A program made the position numbers and the translations under genes. 24,905 bases of DNA, taken from the NCBI GenBank assembly GCA_030824805.1, contig JAPJRC010000032.1, forward strand, positions 1 to 24,905. Reading direction: 5' to 3'. This DNA is from Micavibrio sp. (GTDB lineage: Bacteria > Pseudomonadota > Alphaproteobacteria > Micavibrionales > Micavibrionaceae). Position 1 is the stretch's first letter, and the number at the start of each line of letters is the position of its first letter. A model generated the notes under the pieces. That model made no database searches, was not told where the DNA came from, and was given only the letters and a program-made list of their open reading frames with translations. This document shows, in pieces, positions 7,116-14,986 of the stretch.

Positions 7116-8255
7116 ATGCCCCCTTTTTCCTTAAAACCGGTCTGGCTGTTGTTTGGCATCGTTTTCTGTTTTGCGGTCGATGCCTACGCAGCTTCGGACA
7201 CTGCGGATTACGATTCCAAGGCGGCTGTTGTTTTCACATATTTTACCATCGGGCAAGATGATACGCCGACATCCAGTGTAACCGTCGATCAATTCATGGC
7301 GCAGATCGATGAACTCAGCAGCGGCGGCTATGTGGTCAAGCCCTTGCCCGAAATCATCGAGGCCTTTATTGCCGGAAAAAAGATCGGTCCGAAAACCGTC
7401 GCCCTGACTTTTGACGGCGCAGACAAATCGCTTGTCGATATCGCCCTGCCTGTTCTGGAACAGCATGAATTCCCCTTCACTGTGTTTATTCCGTCAGACA
7501 AAATAGGCTCGGGTACATACATGGACTGGGACGAACTGCGCAGGCTGAAACGCAGTCCGCTTGCCAGCTTTGGCCTGCATCCCGCCAACTATAGCAGGCT
7601 ATCGGGTGCACCCAGCGCCGACATAAAGAGAGAGATAAACAATTCGATCAGCAAAATTCGCGATGAACTGGATGTTGAAACGGATATATTCGCCTACCCG
7701 TTTGGTGAATATGACTCCGCTTACAGCAAGATTTTGCGCAATATGGGCTTCAAAGCCGCCATGGGGCAACAATCCGGCGTTGCGTATGCGGGGCAAGATA
7801 TTTACGCGCTGCCGCGCTTCACGCTTACAGAACGATACGGCGATCTGGAACGTTTTCAGATGACGGCAAACGCCCTGCCCCTGCCCGTGCGTGACATATC
7901 GCCGTCCGACACTGTCTTGAAAACGCTCACGCCGGCGATCGGCTTCACCGTGCCTGAATATATGGCAAAATCGTTGAAAAACCTGTCTTGCTTTTCGTCC
8001 AGCCAGGAAAAGCCGGAACTGGAAATCATGAACACACGCGTTGAAATACGCATGCAGACACCGTTTGCCGAAGAACGTCCGCGCATCAATTGCACGCTTC
8101 CCGTTGCGACAACCGATGGCAGCGAGCCGCGCTGGCGCTGGTTTGGCGCGCTCTATACGGTTCCGGCTGACTTGCTGGAAGAACAACAGGCCAAAGACAA
8201 AAAAACGTCCGATCGCCATGCGTCGGACGTTTCTGACGACATCTCTGTCGAGTAA
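7116..8255 (+). CDS. Exported polysaccharide-deacetylase (NodB-fold) protein with altered motifs
   Basis: 379 residues with an N-terminal signal peptide (hydrophobic core about 9-21, likely cut after AYA at 25). NodB-fold carbohydrate esterases remove acyl groups from envelope polysaccharides. The fold signature covers about residues 35-225: LTFDGADKS (97-105), FTVFIPSDKIGSG, FGLHPANYSRL (152-162) and FAYPFGEYD (192-200). Against the textbook T-F-D-D-G and H-x3-H motifs, the second Asp is Gly101 (with Asp103 two residues on) and the second His is Tyr159, so metal binding may differ. The C-terminal ~130 residues match no domain I know. The ribosome site before 7116 is weak. The last codons form a hairpin serving the opposing gene. 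Confidence 0.82.
   Translation: MPPFSLKPVWLLFGIVFCFAVDAYAASDTADYDSKAAVVFTYFTIGQDDTPTSSVTVDQFMAQIDELSSGGYVVKPLPEIIEAFIAGKKIGPKTVALTFDGADKSLVDIALPVLEQHEFPFTVFIPSDKIGSGTYMDWDELRRLKRSPLASFGLHPANYSRLSGAPSADIKREINNSISKIRDELDVETDIFAYPFGEYDSAYSKILRNMGFKAAMGQQSGVAYAGQDIYALPRFTLTERYGDLERFQMTANALPLPVRDISPSDTVLKTLTPAIGFTVPEYMAKSLKNLSCFSSSQEKPELEIMNTRVEIRMQTPFAEERPRINCTLPVATTDGSEPRWRWFGALYTVPADLLEEQQAKDKKTSDRHASDVSDDISVE
8199..8232 (-). terminator. Intrinsic terminator of the NifU-like gene, inside the opposing gene
   Basis: Arms 8203-8212 (AAACGTCCGA) and 8223-8232 (TCGGACGTTT) pair perfectly. CGC/GCG inside extends the stem to 13 bp with one bulged base and a CAT loop. Read on the minus strand, the stem is followed by a run of seven T (8205-8199) and then GTCTTT. 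It begins 24 bp beyond the NifU-like stop, within the deacetylase C-terminal codons. Confidence 0.85.
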
Positions 8256-8810
8256 TCATTCCATAGACTGGCGCACTTCGAGCACTTCCGGCACATAATG
8301 GCGGAGCATGGTTTCAACACCGTTCTTGAGCGTTACTGTAGAACTCGGGCAACCGGCACAGGCTCCGCGCATTTTCAGATAAACGATACCTTGGTCGAAA
8401 CGATCAAAAACAATATCGCCGCCGTCCATAGCCACAGCCGGACGGACGCGCTTATCGATCAGTTCCTTAATCTGTTTCGAGATTTCATCGAGAAGATCGT
8501 CATTCGCAGCCGCGCCATCCTGCCCGTCCCGGAACAAAGGTTCGCCCATGGAAAAATGCTGCATGACGGCGGCCAGCACGGGTGCCTTGATTTGGGACCA
8601 GTCGGAATTTTCGGATTTGGTAACGGAAATGAAATCCGCGCCGAAGAACACGCTCTGCACACCGACGATACCAAACACACGCTCGGCAAGCGGAGATTTG
8701 GCTGCGGCTTCGGCATTCATGAACTCTGCCACGCCATTCGGCATGACGGCCCGGCCCGGAAGAAATTTCACGGTAGCTGGATTGGGGGTATTTTCGGTTT
8801 GTATAAACAT
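8256..8810 (-). CDS. NifU/Nfu-family Fe-S cluster scaffold or carrier protein
   Basis: 184 residues from the ATG at 8810, with GAGG about 6 nt upstream; a frame from 8837 lacks such a site. Nfu proteins receive [4Fe-4S] clusters and pass them to target enzymes. Two domains are clear: an Nfu_N domain starting MFIQTENTPNPATVKFLPG, and a C-terminal NifU-like domain (about residues 105-180) with RPAVAMDGGDIVF and the cluster-binding GACAGCPSS (Cys-x2-Cys) followed by TLKNGVETML. This architecture is typical of alphaproteobacterial and mitochondrial NFU1-type proteins. It follows the universal stress protein gene by 52 bp, a known neighbourhood. Its terminator lies inside the convergent deacetylase gene. 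Confidence 0.94.
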   Translation of the reverse strand: MFIQTENTPNPATVKFLPGRAVMPNGVAEFMNAEAAAKSPLAERVFGIVGVQSVFFGADFISVTKSENSDWSQIKAPVLAAVMQHFSMGEPLFRDGQDGAAANDDLLDEISKQIKELIDKRVRPAVAMDGGDIVFDRFDQGIVYLKMRGACAGCPSSTVTLKNGVETMLRHYVPEVLEVRQSME

Positions 8811-8862
8811 GACAGCCTCTAAAATAGGATGCGCCAAGTCCTATTCAAGATGTTTGTGAAAA

Positions 8863-9369
8863 TCAAGAAAACTCTTTCAGATGGGCCGGCACCACCACCA
8901 CCGGCACGCGCAGCCTATCCAGCCCCTTGCCTATGCAGAAGCTGACCAATGGTCCGGGCGAAGAGCCTGTTTTACCACCAAGAATAAGCTTTGCGATATG
9001 GGTGTCGCCATCGATGACTTTAAGCAAAGCCTCTCCCGGCTCGCCGTCCGCAATATACAGCGAAGGGATAGTGCCATTGATATCATTGGCTGTTTTGGCG
9101 ATCGTCCAGAGATATTTCTCGGACTGTTCGCGCAGCTCCTTCTTCATCCGGTCTTCGACGGCCCCCCAATGCTGGAAATCCTGATCATCGATAATATGCA
9201 GAATACCGAGCCTTGCGCGGTTATGCCGTGCGTGGATGCAGGCATAATGCAGGGCCGTGCGGAATTCATCGGAATCGTCCGCCACGACAAGATAAGTTCC
9301 GCCATCGCCCTTGCGGCCCTGTTGGGACGCCACAATTTCGGCATCGATGATTGGGGGCTGTTCGCTCAT
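8863..9369 (-). CDS. Universal stress protein (UspA family)
   Basis: 168 residues, one Usp domain. The start of the fold is GGTYLVVADDSDEFRTALHYA (first strand and helix, from about residue 23); the end has LILGGKTGSSPGPLVSF and VPVVVVPAHLK, matching the G-x2-G nucleotide-loop region and the closing strand. Usp proteins bind ATP or act as stress-linked partners; the exact role here is unknown. The Shine-Dalgarno AGGAGGGAT is formed by the last codons of the upstream TIGR02186-type gene, with only one base between that stop and this ATG, so translation is tightly coupled. NifU-like follows. Confidence 0.9.
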   Translation of the reverse strand: MSEQPPIIDAEIVASQQGRKGDGGTYLVVADDSDEFRTALHYACIHARHNRARLGILHIIDDQDFQHWGAVEDRMKKELREQSEKYLWTIAKTANDINGTIPSLYIADGEPGEALLKVIDGDTHIAKLILGGKTGSSPGPLVSFCIGKGLDRLRVPVVVVPAHLKEFS

Positions 9370-9370
9370 G

Positions 9371-10114
9371 TTAATCCCTCCTCAGGAATGTAAAAGCCGA
9401 CCACCCTATAGCCAACGCCATTACCACCGCAAACACACCATAGAAAAATGAATAATTCTGCGCAAAAAGATACACACGCGCGTTAAACCCGACTTGTCCC
9501 ACCTGCAGTGTGCGCGTTTCTTGTGCGATCACCGTGTTGTTTTTAAGGACAAGTGCTTCGACCCTGTAAAGCCCGGTCGGAACACCCGGGGGCAAATCGA
9601 AATTGGCTTTGAAAAATTGCGGGTCGATAATGTTGAGGCCATGTCCGGCGAGCGGGTAAAAACCCTTTTTCTGCATGGTTCTAACCAGCGCATCCTTAAA
9701 GGATTCTACAATAGTCGCATCCTCATCGGCGTCTTCGGGATAAAAGCCAAGATGCTCCACACCGAGCTCGTGCTCGGCAAACAACTCCTGGTTACCGGAA
9801 AAGTATGTTTCCGGCAGGGTAGATGCATAATCGTAATAGCTCGGCACACGGCGGAACTCGACCGTTTTGGTGTTCATCCATGCGCCCATGACCCGCCCTT
9901 TGCGGCGCATCGCCACGGTTTGCTCCGGTCCTTTAAGCGTAACGATAATATCGTGGTCTGGTTCCGCCGTCGTGCCGAAAACAACCACGCGCGTGCCGTT
10001 AAATCCCGTGCTGATATCCACCCTGTCTTCGGCGATTTCGATTTTTAGCGGCGCCTTCTGCGCGTAGGCAGGCACAGCGATAAAAAGGGCGAGAAGAAAA
10101 AGAATTGTCTTCAT
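9371..10114 (-). CDS. TIGR02186-type membrane-anchored periplasmic protein
   Basis: 247 residues from the ATG at 10114. It has an N-terminal signal peptide (KTILFLLALFIAVPAYAQ), a long periplasmic part of about 200 residues, and a C-terminal membrane helix (SFFYGVFAVVMALAIGWSAF) ending in Arg-Arg-Asp. Internal blocks such as GRVMGAWMNTKTVEFRRVPS fit the TIGR02186 family, whose function is unknown but which often follows a TauE/SafE-type transporter, as here. A longer open frame reaches 10339 but runs over the transporter. The chosen ATG overlaps the transporter stop as ATGA. A role as transporter accessory is inference from context. Confidence 0.85.
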   Translation of the reverse strand: MKTILFLLALFIAVPAYAQKAPLKIEIAEDRVDISTGFNGTRVVVFGTTAEPDHDIIVTLKGPEQTVAMRRKGRVMGAWMNTKTVEFRRVPSYYDYASTLPETYFSGNQELFAEHELGVEHLGFYPEDADEDATIVESFKDALVRTMQKKGFYPLAGHGLNIIDPQFFKANFDLPPGVPTGLYRVEALVLKNNTVIAQETRTLQVGQVGFNARVYLFAQNYSFFYGVFAVVMALAIGWSAFTFLRRD

Positions 10115-11022
10115 GACAGCATATCCATCGTGAAGACGTCGGCGGGCTGCATAAACAATTCCATCAGCATGCGTACACAAACGCCGAGAATGATCACTGC
10201 CAGCGCAATACGCGCTGAAGCCCCTTTCAGATGGCGCGCAATGCGCACTCCAACCTGCGCGCCGATCACACCGCCCGCCATCATGATAAGCGCCAGCATG
10301 ATATCGACCGTATGGCTGGTGACTGCGTGGAGAACGCACGCAAAGGCGGAAATAAAGATTATCTGGAACAGCGATGTGCCCGCCACCAGCAGCGTAGGCA
10401 TACCCAGAATATAGATCATCGCCGGAACGATAACGAAACCGCCCCCGATACCGAGAATGGAAACCATGATGCCGCCAAGGAAACCTATGCCCATAGGCAG
10501 CAATGCCGAAATATACAAACGCGATTTCGCGAAACGGATCTTGTAAGGGAGGTTGCGAAAGAACTCTTTTTGCGCAAGGCTTTCGATATCCGTTACCTTG
10601 TGGCGGTTCAACATGGCCGTGATGCTTTCGACCAGCATCATAAGACCGATACTACCCAGCAAAATCACATAAGCGGCTGCGATAAACAGATCGATCTGGC
10701 CGAAATGCTGCAAAATCCGGAAGATGAAAATACCGATAACGGTACCGGCCATCCCTCCGACAGTCATGACCAGACCGAGAACCGGATCGACATTGCCCTT
10801 GCGCCAATGCCCAAAAACGCCGGTTACGCTGGTTGCAATCAGCTGGTTTGCCTGCGTTCCCACCGCGATAGCCGGCGGAATACCCATAAACAACAGAAAC
10901 GGCGTCGCCAAAAAGCCTCCGCCGACGCCAAACACACCGGACAGGAAACCGACCGCAATGCCCAGCAAGGCGAGGCTCTCGGCAGGCACGGACATTTCGG
11001 CGATGGGAAGATAGATTTGCAT
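10111..11022 (-). CDS. TauE/SafE (TSUP) family permease
   Basis: 303 residues, about eight hydrophobic helices in two similar halves, each with the glycine-rich signature: FGVGGGFLATPFLL near residues 31-44 and LGIGGGFVIVPAMI in the second half. TSUP permeases move sulfite, sulfonates or organosulfur anions, often outward; the substrate cannot be read here. The start at 11022 has AGGGTG upstream; an alternative ATG 9 codons downstream (MSVPAESLALLG) is also possible. Followed by the TIGR02186-type gene (4-bp ATGA overlap) and the stress protein gene, forming a three-gene operon. Confidence 0.9.
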   Translation of the reverse strand: MQIYLPIAEMSVPAESLALLGIAVGFLSGVFGVGGGFLATPFLLFMGIPPAIAVGTQANQLIATSVTGVFGHWRKGNVDPVLGLVMTVGGMAGTVIGIFIFRILQHFGQIDLFIAAAYVILLGSIGLMMLVESITAMLNRHKVTDIESLAQKEFFRNLPYKIRFAKSRLYISALLPMGIGFLGGIMVSILGIGGGFVIVPAMIYILGMPTLLVAGTSLFQIIFISAFACVLHAVTSHTVDIMLALIMMAGGVIGAQVGVRIARHLKGASARIALAVIILGVCVRMLMELFMQPADVFTMDMLS

Positions 11023-11075
11023 TCAGGACACCCTATTAGGGCCAGAATGCAGGACGCTCAAGCGTATGGCAAGGA

Positions 11076-11726
11076 TTAGTAGGCGATTGTACCTTCCGGA
11101 CCCGACGGGCTCCAGAAATACAGTTCCGCGTCCTTCAGGAAATTGGCGTAATCGCCCGTTGGCAGTTCGTGATAGTGTTTTTTGAAGTCGATGGACTTGA
11201 TCACCCCACGGAAATCCATTTCCCAACGGTCATAACCGTGCGCGAGAGCGGAGCATTCCACGACATAGAGCTTATCGCCGTAGATCGAGGCGAACATGAT
11301 CGCGCGACGGGATTGCAGAACGCTTCCAAGATGCGATTTATAAGAAGCAAGCGCAAAGCTGGCATTGCCCTTGCCCAGTCCGGCGTTGTCGTAGACGCCA
11401 CCAAGGGTATAGCCATCATACTGGGCCAGATATTTCTCCCAGAACGGCTTGCTTACGGCAACCTTTTGCACGGCGTCGTTATAGCGAACAGGGAAAATAG
11501 TGAAGCGTTTGTCGGAACGGGCATCGACGCGGCATACAGGCTGCGCATTGTCAGAGGGGCCTCCGATCGTCATGATCGTATCGACATTGGCGTTGTTCTG
11601 CATCTTCCAGGTGTCTGGGAAAGTCATGGTCAGACCCGTCTTCTCGTCTTCCCAGAAGAAATAGTCGGCGTGGGCCAGCGAGGGCATGGCGAGAACGGCA
11701 ATGAATATGAAAAGACGCAGCATCAT
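11076..11726 (-). CDS. Secreted protein of unknown function
   Basis: 216 residues from the first of two adjacent ATGs (11726, 11723). A signal peptide is clear (LRLFIFIAVLAMPSLAHA, then Asp). The mature part begins YFFWEDEKTGLTMTFPDTWKM, resembling the start of PsbP/DUF1795-like domains that describe a fold rather than a function, and contains many aromatic residues. I recognise no catalytic motif. An earlier in-frame ATG at 11765 lies upstream of the predicted promoter and would spoil the signal peptide. The -10 box ends 6 nt before the ATG, so the mRNA may be leaderless. Confidence 0.72.
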   Translation of the reverse strand: MMLRLFIFIAVLAMPSLAHADYFFWEDEKTGLTMTFPDTWKMQNNANVDTIMTIGGPSDNAQPVCRVDARSDKRFTIFPVRYNDAVQKVAVSKPFWEKYLAQYDGYTLGGVYDNAGLGKGNASFALASYKSHLGSVLQSRRAIMFASIYGDKLYVVECSALAHGYDRWEMDFRGVIKSIDFKKHYHELPTGDYANFLKDAELYFWSPSGPEGTIAY

Positions 11727-11732
11727 GAATCG

Positions 11733-11760
11733 ATTATACCTTGGCTGGTTACCCGTACAA
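11733..11760 (-). promoter_or_regulatory. Predicted promoter with perfect TATAAT close to the start codon
   Basis: Minus strand: TTGTAC (11755-11760), 16 nt, TATAAT (11733-11738), then six bases and ATGATG. Transcription would be expected to start at or within a few bases of the ATG. The -35 box is only half-matched; the -10 box is perfect. Confidence 0.5.
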
Positions 11761-11803
11761 GCCATTCATAAGACAGCCGCGCCTTTTCACGCAAATTTAT
11801 AGG

Positions 11804-12814
11804 CTATCGCTGCCAGAACCCGAGAATTTCCTCGGTTTGTTTGAGGATCGGGGCCGCAATCGCATTGGCCTTGTCCGCGCTTTCGCCCAGAATGCGGTCG
11901 ATTTCGGCCGTATCCTGCGTCAATTCGCGCATACGGCCCGTGATCGGTCCCAGCCTGGCAATACACAGATCGGCCAGAGCGCCCTTGAAGACTGAGAATT
12001 GCTGGCCGCCATATTCCGCCATCACCTTCTCCCGGCTGGTGTCCGACAAAGCGGCATAGATCGTCATAAGGTTCTTGGCTTCCGGACGGCCTTCGAATTC
12101 GCTTTCCGCCGCCGGAACATTGCCCGCGTCCGTCTTCGCCTTCTTGATCTTGTTCGCGATCGTGTCGGCATCGTCGGTCAGGTTGATACGGCTCATGTCG
12201 CTTTCAGCGGATTTCGACATTTTGGCCGTGCCATCACGAAGCGACATGACGCGCGTTGCCTCGCCCATGATAAGGGGCTCGGGCGTCGGGAAAAAGTCGC
12301 GCTTGGCTATATGCTGGTTGAACGAAATCGCGATATCGCGCATCAGCTCGACATGCTGCTTCTGGTCGTCGCCGACGGGCACATGCGTGCCGTGATAGAG
12401 CAGAACGTCAGCGGCCATCAACACCGGATAGGTGTAAAGCCCGGCAGACGCTTTCTCTTTGTCTTTTCCCGCCTTGTCCTTGAACTGCGTCATACGGTTC
12501 AACCAGCCAAGCGGCGTGATACAGCCGAACATCCAGCCAAGCTGCGCATGGCCGAGCACGGCAGACTGCGGGAAAATGATGGAGCGTTTCGGGTCAACCC
12601 CCGCCGCGATATAGGCAGCGGCCACTTCACGCGTGGATTGTTTGAGGGTGTCGGGATTATAACCCGTCGTGTTGGCGTGCAGATCGACAACGCAATAAAT
12701 GCATTCCGTGTCCGGCTCGTCCTGCAATTTTACCCAATTGCGGAGCGCACCCAGATAATTGCCGAGGGTCAGTTTGTTTGTGGGCTGCATGCCCGAAAAT
12801 ATGCGTTTTTTCAT
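11804..12814 (-). CDS. trpS: Tryptophanyl-tRNA synthetase
   Basis: 336 residues, a class I synthetase of normal bacterial length that charges tRNA-Trp. The HIGH-type motif appears as TLGNY (16-20) in SGMQPTNKLTLGNYLGAL, matching the T-[IL]-G-N form of TrpRS, and KMSKS is exact at 198-202 (DGTAKMSKSAESD). VPVGDDQKQHVEL and MFGCITPLGWLNRM are also typical. Its ATG overlaps the murJ stop as ATGA, so the two genes are cotranscribed. The pair murJ-trpS is a familiar alphaproteobacterial arrangement, usually next to glnD; here glnD lies about 6 kb away on the other strand. Confidence 0.97.
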   Translation of the reverse strand: MKKRIFSGMQPTNKLTLGNYLGALRNWVKLQDEPDTECIYCVVDLHANTTGYNPDTLKQSTREVAAAYIAAGVDPKRSIIFPQSAVLGHAQLGWMFGCITPLGWLNRMTQFKDKAGKDKEKASAGLYTYPVLMAADVLLYHGTHVPVGDDQKQHVELMRDIAISFNQHIAKRDFFPTPEPLIMGEATRVMSLRDGTAKMSKSAESDMSRINLTDDADTIANKIKKAKTDAGNVPAAESEFEGRPEAKNLMTIYAALSDTSREKVMAEYGGQQFSVFKGALADLCIARLGPITGRMRELTQDTAEIDRILGESADKANAIAAPILKQTEEILGFWQR

Positions 12815-14364
12815 GACGCTTTCTTTCTTGCGAATAATTTTTTGATGTCTTGTACGGTGATAGCGCCAGTCCCGAGGATGGCGAGCGAATATGTGGCTAG
12901 GCCCGAGGCCACCAGAACAATGAGAGAGCTGATTTTTTCAATCTTTGTGCCGTCATAATATCCACTTGAGTAATGCGCGACTATAGCCAGAACCGCGGCC
13001 ATAGCGCAAGAGGCGAAGATGATACGTGGAAGATTGCGTCTGAAACGCACATCAAACGATGCTTTGTCGTTGTTTTTCAAGCCGCGCATAAATAGGAAGA
13101 ACTGCAACCATCCGCACAAGCCTGTAGCAAGCGCAATCCCGGCCACGCCCATGAACTGGATGAAAACCAGCGCCAGCGCGATATTCATCAATGCGCAGAC
13201 AACCGATATCTTTACCGGACTGACCGTATCATGCTGCGCATAATAGGTTGTCGAAAACACCTTGCCCGCTACATAGGCCGGAACGCCGAGAGCATAGCCC
13301 ATAAGCACATAGGCGGTAACCTGTGCATCCGCGGCATCGAAATTCCCGTACTGGAAAAGCGTCTTAATCAAGGGTTCCGCCACGATCAGCATCGCAACGC
13401 CTGCGGGAAGCGCCAAGATCAGGCAGATTTCCAGCGCACGGTTGTAAAGATTGTTGGCCTCCGCCGTCTGCCCGCCCGCCATGGTGCGCGAGAGCATCGG
13501 AAGCAAAGCCGTGCCCACCGCAATCCCGACCATGCCCAGAGGCAACTGGTTCAAACGGTCGGCATAGTACAAATACGAGATAGAGCCTTCGGCGAGCATA
13601 GAAGCGATAATAATATCTGCGAACAGGTTGATATGCACAACACCGGCGCCGATAATGCCCGGCCCCATCAGTTTGAAAAGTTTTTTGATATCGGCATCGA
13701 ATTTCGGCAGTTTGAAATCGATCCGTATTTTGTACATTTTGATACAGGCGAGCAGCCCTACGAATTGCAGAACGCCGGCAAAGAACAATCCCCACGACAG
13801 CGCATGTCCGCCTGTGCGCATCAACGGTTCAAAGAAATACAGTGCCGCGATCAATGTCAGGTTGAAAACGATCGGCGCGGCGGCAAACGGCACAAACTTG
13901 TCATGTGCGTTTAAAACGCCGCCCATGAGCGCGGAAAGCGAGATAAGCAGCAGATACGGAAACGTCACGCGCGTCATTTCCACCGCCAGCGTGTAACGCT
14001 CCTCACCCGTTTCGAAACCCGGGGCCAGCAGATGGATGATCCATGGCATCGCCATAATGGCGAGTATGGTGAACGGCGCAAGGATCGTTGTCATGACCGC
14101 AAAAGCGTTGGATGCGAACCTGTCGGCGCTCTCCTGCCCGTCCTTCGCCAATTTCGCCGAATACATTGGCACGAAGGAAACCGAAAACGCGCCTTCGGCC
14201 GTTACACGGCGGAACAGGTTCGGTAGCTTGAGCGCCACGATAAACGCATCGGCAATGGGCCCCGCCCCGAGGATGATGGCTGTCATCACATCGCGCAGGA
14301 ATCCAAGGATACGGGACACGCCCGTCAGGCCGCCGACCGTGGCCATTGCTTTCAAAAGTTTCAT
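12811..14364 (-). CDS. murJ: Lipid II flippase MurJ
   Basis: 517 residues, about 14 hydrophobic segments. MurJ (MviN) flips lipid II across the inner membrane for peptidoglycan synthesis. The N-terminus MKLLKAMATVGGLTGVSRILGFLRD and the segment DAFIVALKLPNLFRRVTAEGAFSVSFVPMYS carry the family signature, with basic residues in the cavity-lining region. Length fits. AAAGG lies about 8 nt before the ATG. It is separated by only 40 bp from the divergent kinase-like gene, so promoters for both sides are squeezed into, or overlap, that gap. Confidence 0.96.
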   Translation of the reverse strand: MKLLKAMATVGGLTGVSRILGFLRDVMTAIILGAGPIADAFIVALKLPNLFRRVTAEGAFSVSFVPMYSAKLAKDGQESADRFASNAFAVMTTILAPFTILAIMAMPWIIHLLAPGFETGEERYTLAVEMTRVTFPYLLLISLSALMGGVLNAHDKFVPFAAAPIVFNLTLIAALYFFEPLMRTGGHALSWGLFFAGVLQFVGLLACIKMYKIRIDFKLPKFDADIKKLFKLMGPGIIGAGVVHINLFADIIIASMLAEGSISYLYYADRLNQLPLGMVGIAVGTALLPMLSRTMAGGQTAEANNLYNRALEICLILALPAGVAMLIVAEPLIKTLFQYGNFDAADAQVTAYVLMGYALGVPAYVAGKVFSTTYYAQHDTVSPVKISVVCALMNIALALVFIQFMGVAGIALATGLCGWLQFFLFMRGLKNNDKASFDVRFRRNLPRIIFASCAMAAVLAIVAHYSSGYYDGTKIEKISSLIVLVASGLATYSLAILGTGAITVQDIKKLFARKKAS

Positions 14365-14404
14365 GGATTACCTTTTATCATCAAACATAGGAATTGGTAG
14401 AAAA

Positions 14405-14977
14405 ATGCTGATCCATATCAATGGTTTTCCTGGCGTCGGCAAGCTGACAGTGGCCCGTGAACTGGAAAAGCTTACGGGGGGCCGCCTGATAGATAACCAT
14501 GCCATTATCAATCTGGCATATCTGGCAACGGAGCACGGCACACCCGAGTTCTTTGATCTTCATAAAAATCTGACCATCGCCCTTTATAAAACCTTGTCTG
14601 AAACAAAGGGCCACGACCTGTTGATTTTTACCAATGCCCAGGCCGCAGAGCTTCCCGAAGACATAGACCGTTTCAACAGGATCAAAAACCTTGCAACCGC
14701 GCGCAACGAACCCCTTGTACCTGTCGTGTTGACCTGTGAAGCCGAGGAGAACAAGAAAAGGGTTGTTTCTGCCGAACGGGCAGAGAGGAAGAAACTCACA
14801 AATGCAACCATCTTGGAAGGTATGCTGCAGAATTACACCCCCTATACCCCCAACCATCCGAACACGTTAACATTGGACGTAACGCACCGCTCAGCCTTGG
14901 AAGCCGCCCTGTTGATCAAACAACATTGTGATAGCCTTCGGCCCGTTCCCGCTGTAGAACCAGTTCCAAAGATGTAA
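14405..14977 (+). CDS. Small P-loop kinase-like NTPase
   Basis: 190 residues from the ATG at 14405. The N-terminal Walker A motif is HINGFPGVGKLTVAREL (G-x-P-G-V-G-K-L-T, residues 7-15). LIDNHAIINLAYLATEHG follows, as in small AAA_18/AAA_33 or shikimate-kinase-like enzymes that phosphorylate small molecules. A lid-like region is rich in Arg and Lys (RVVSAERAERKKLT). The substrate is unknown. A longer open frame from 14036 runs antisense through murJ and is rejected. The ribosome site is weak (GGTAG). ubiE begins 9 bp after the stop, so the two are likely cotranscribed, but this gives no hint of substrate. Confidence 0.78.
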   Translation: MLIHINGFPGVGKLTVARELEKLTGGRLIDNHAIINLAYLATEHGTPEFFDLHKNLTIALYKTLSETKGHDLLIFTNAQAAELPEDIDRFNRIKNLATARNEPLVPVVLTCEAEENKKRVVSAERAERKKLTNATILEGMLQNYTPYTPNHPNTLTLDVTHRSALEAALLIKQHCDSLRPVPAVEPVPKM

Positions 14978-14986
14978 GGCAGCAGC

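Noticed and set aside
10115..10339. N-terminal extension of the TIGR02186-type gene by 75 residues
   Set aside because: It overlaps the permease gene in another frame and hides a clear signal peptide beginning at 10114.
10231..11079. 282-residue plus-strand frame rich in His, Asp and Asn
   Set aside because: It is antisense to the TSUP permease; such composition is typical of the reverse reading of hydrophobic genes.
14036..14404. N-terminal extension of the kinase-like gene by 123 residues
   Set aside because: It runs antisense through the murJ start; the Walker A motif begins just after the ATG at 14405.
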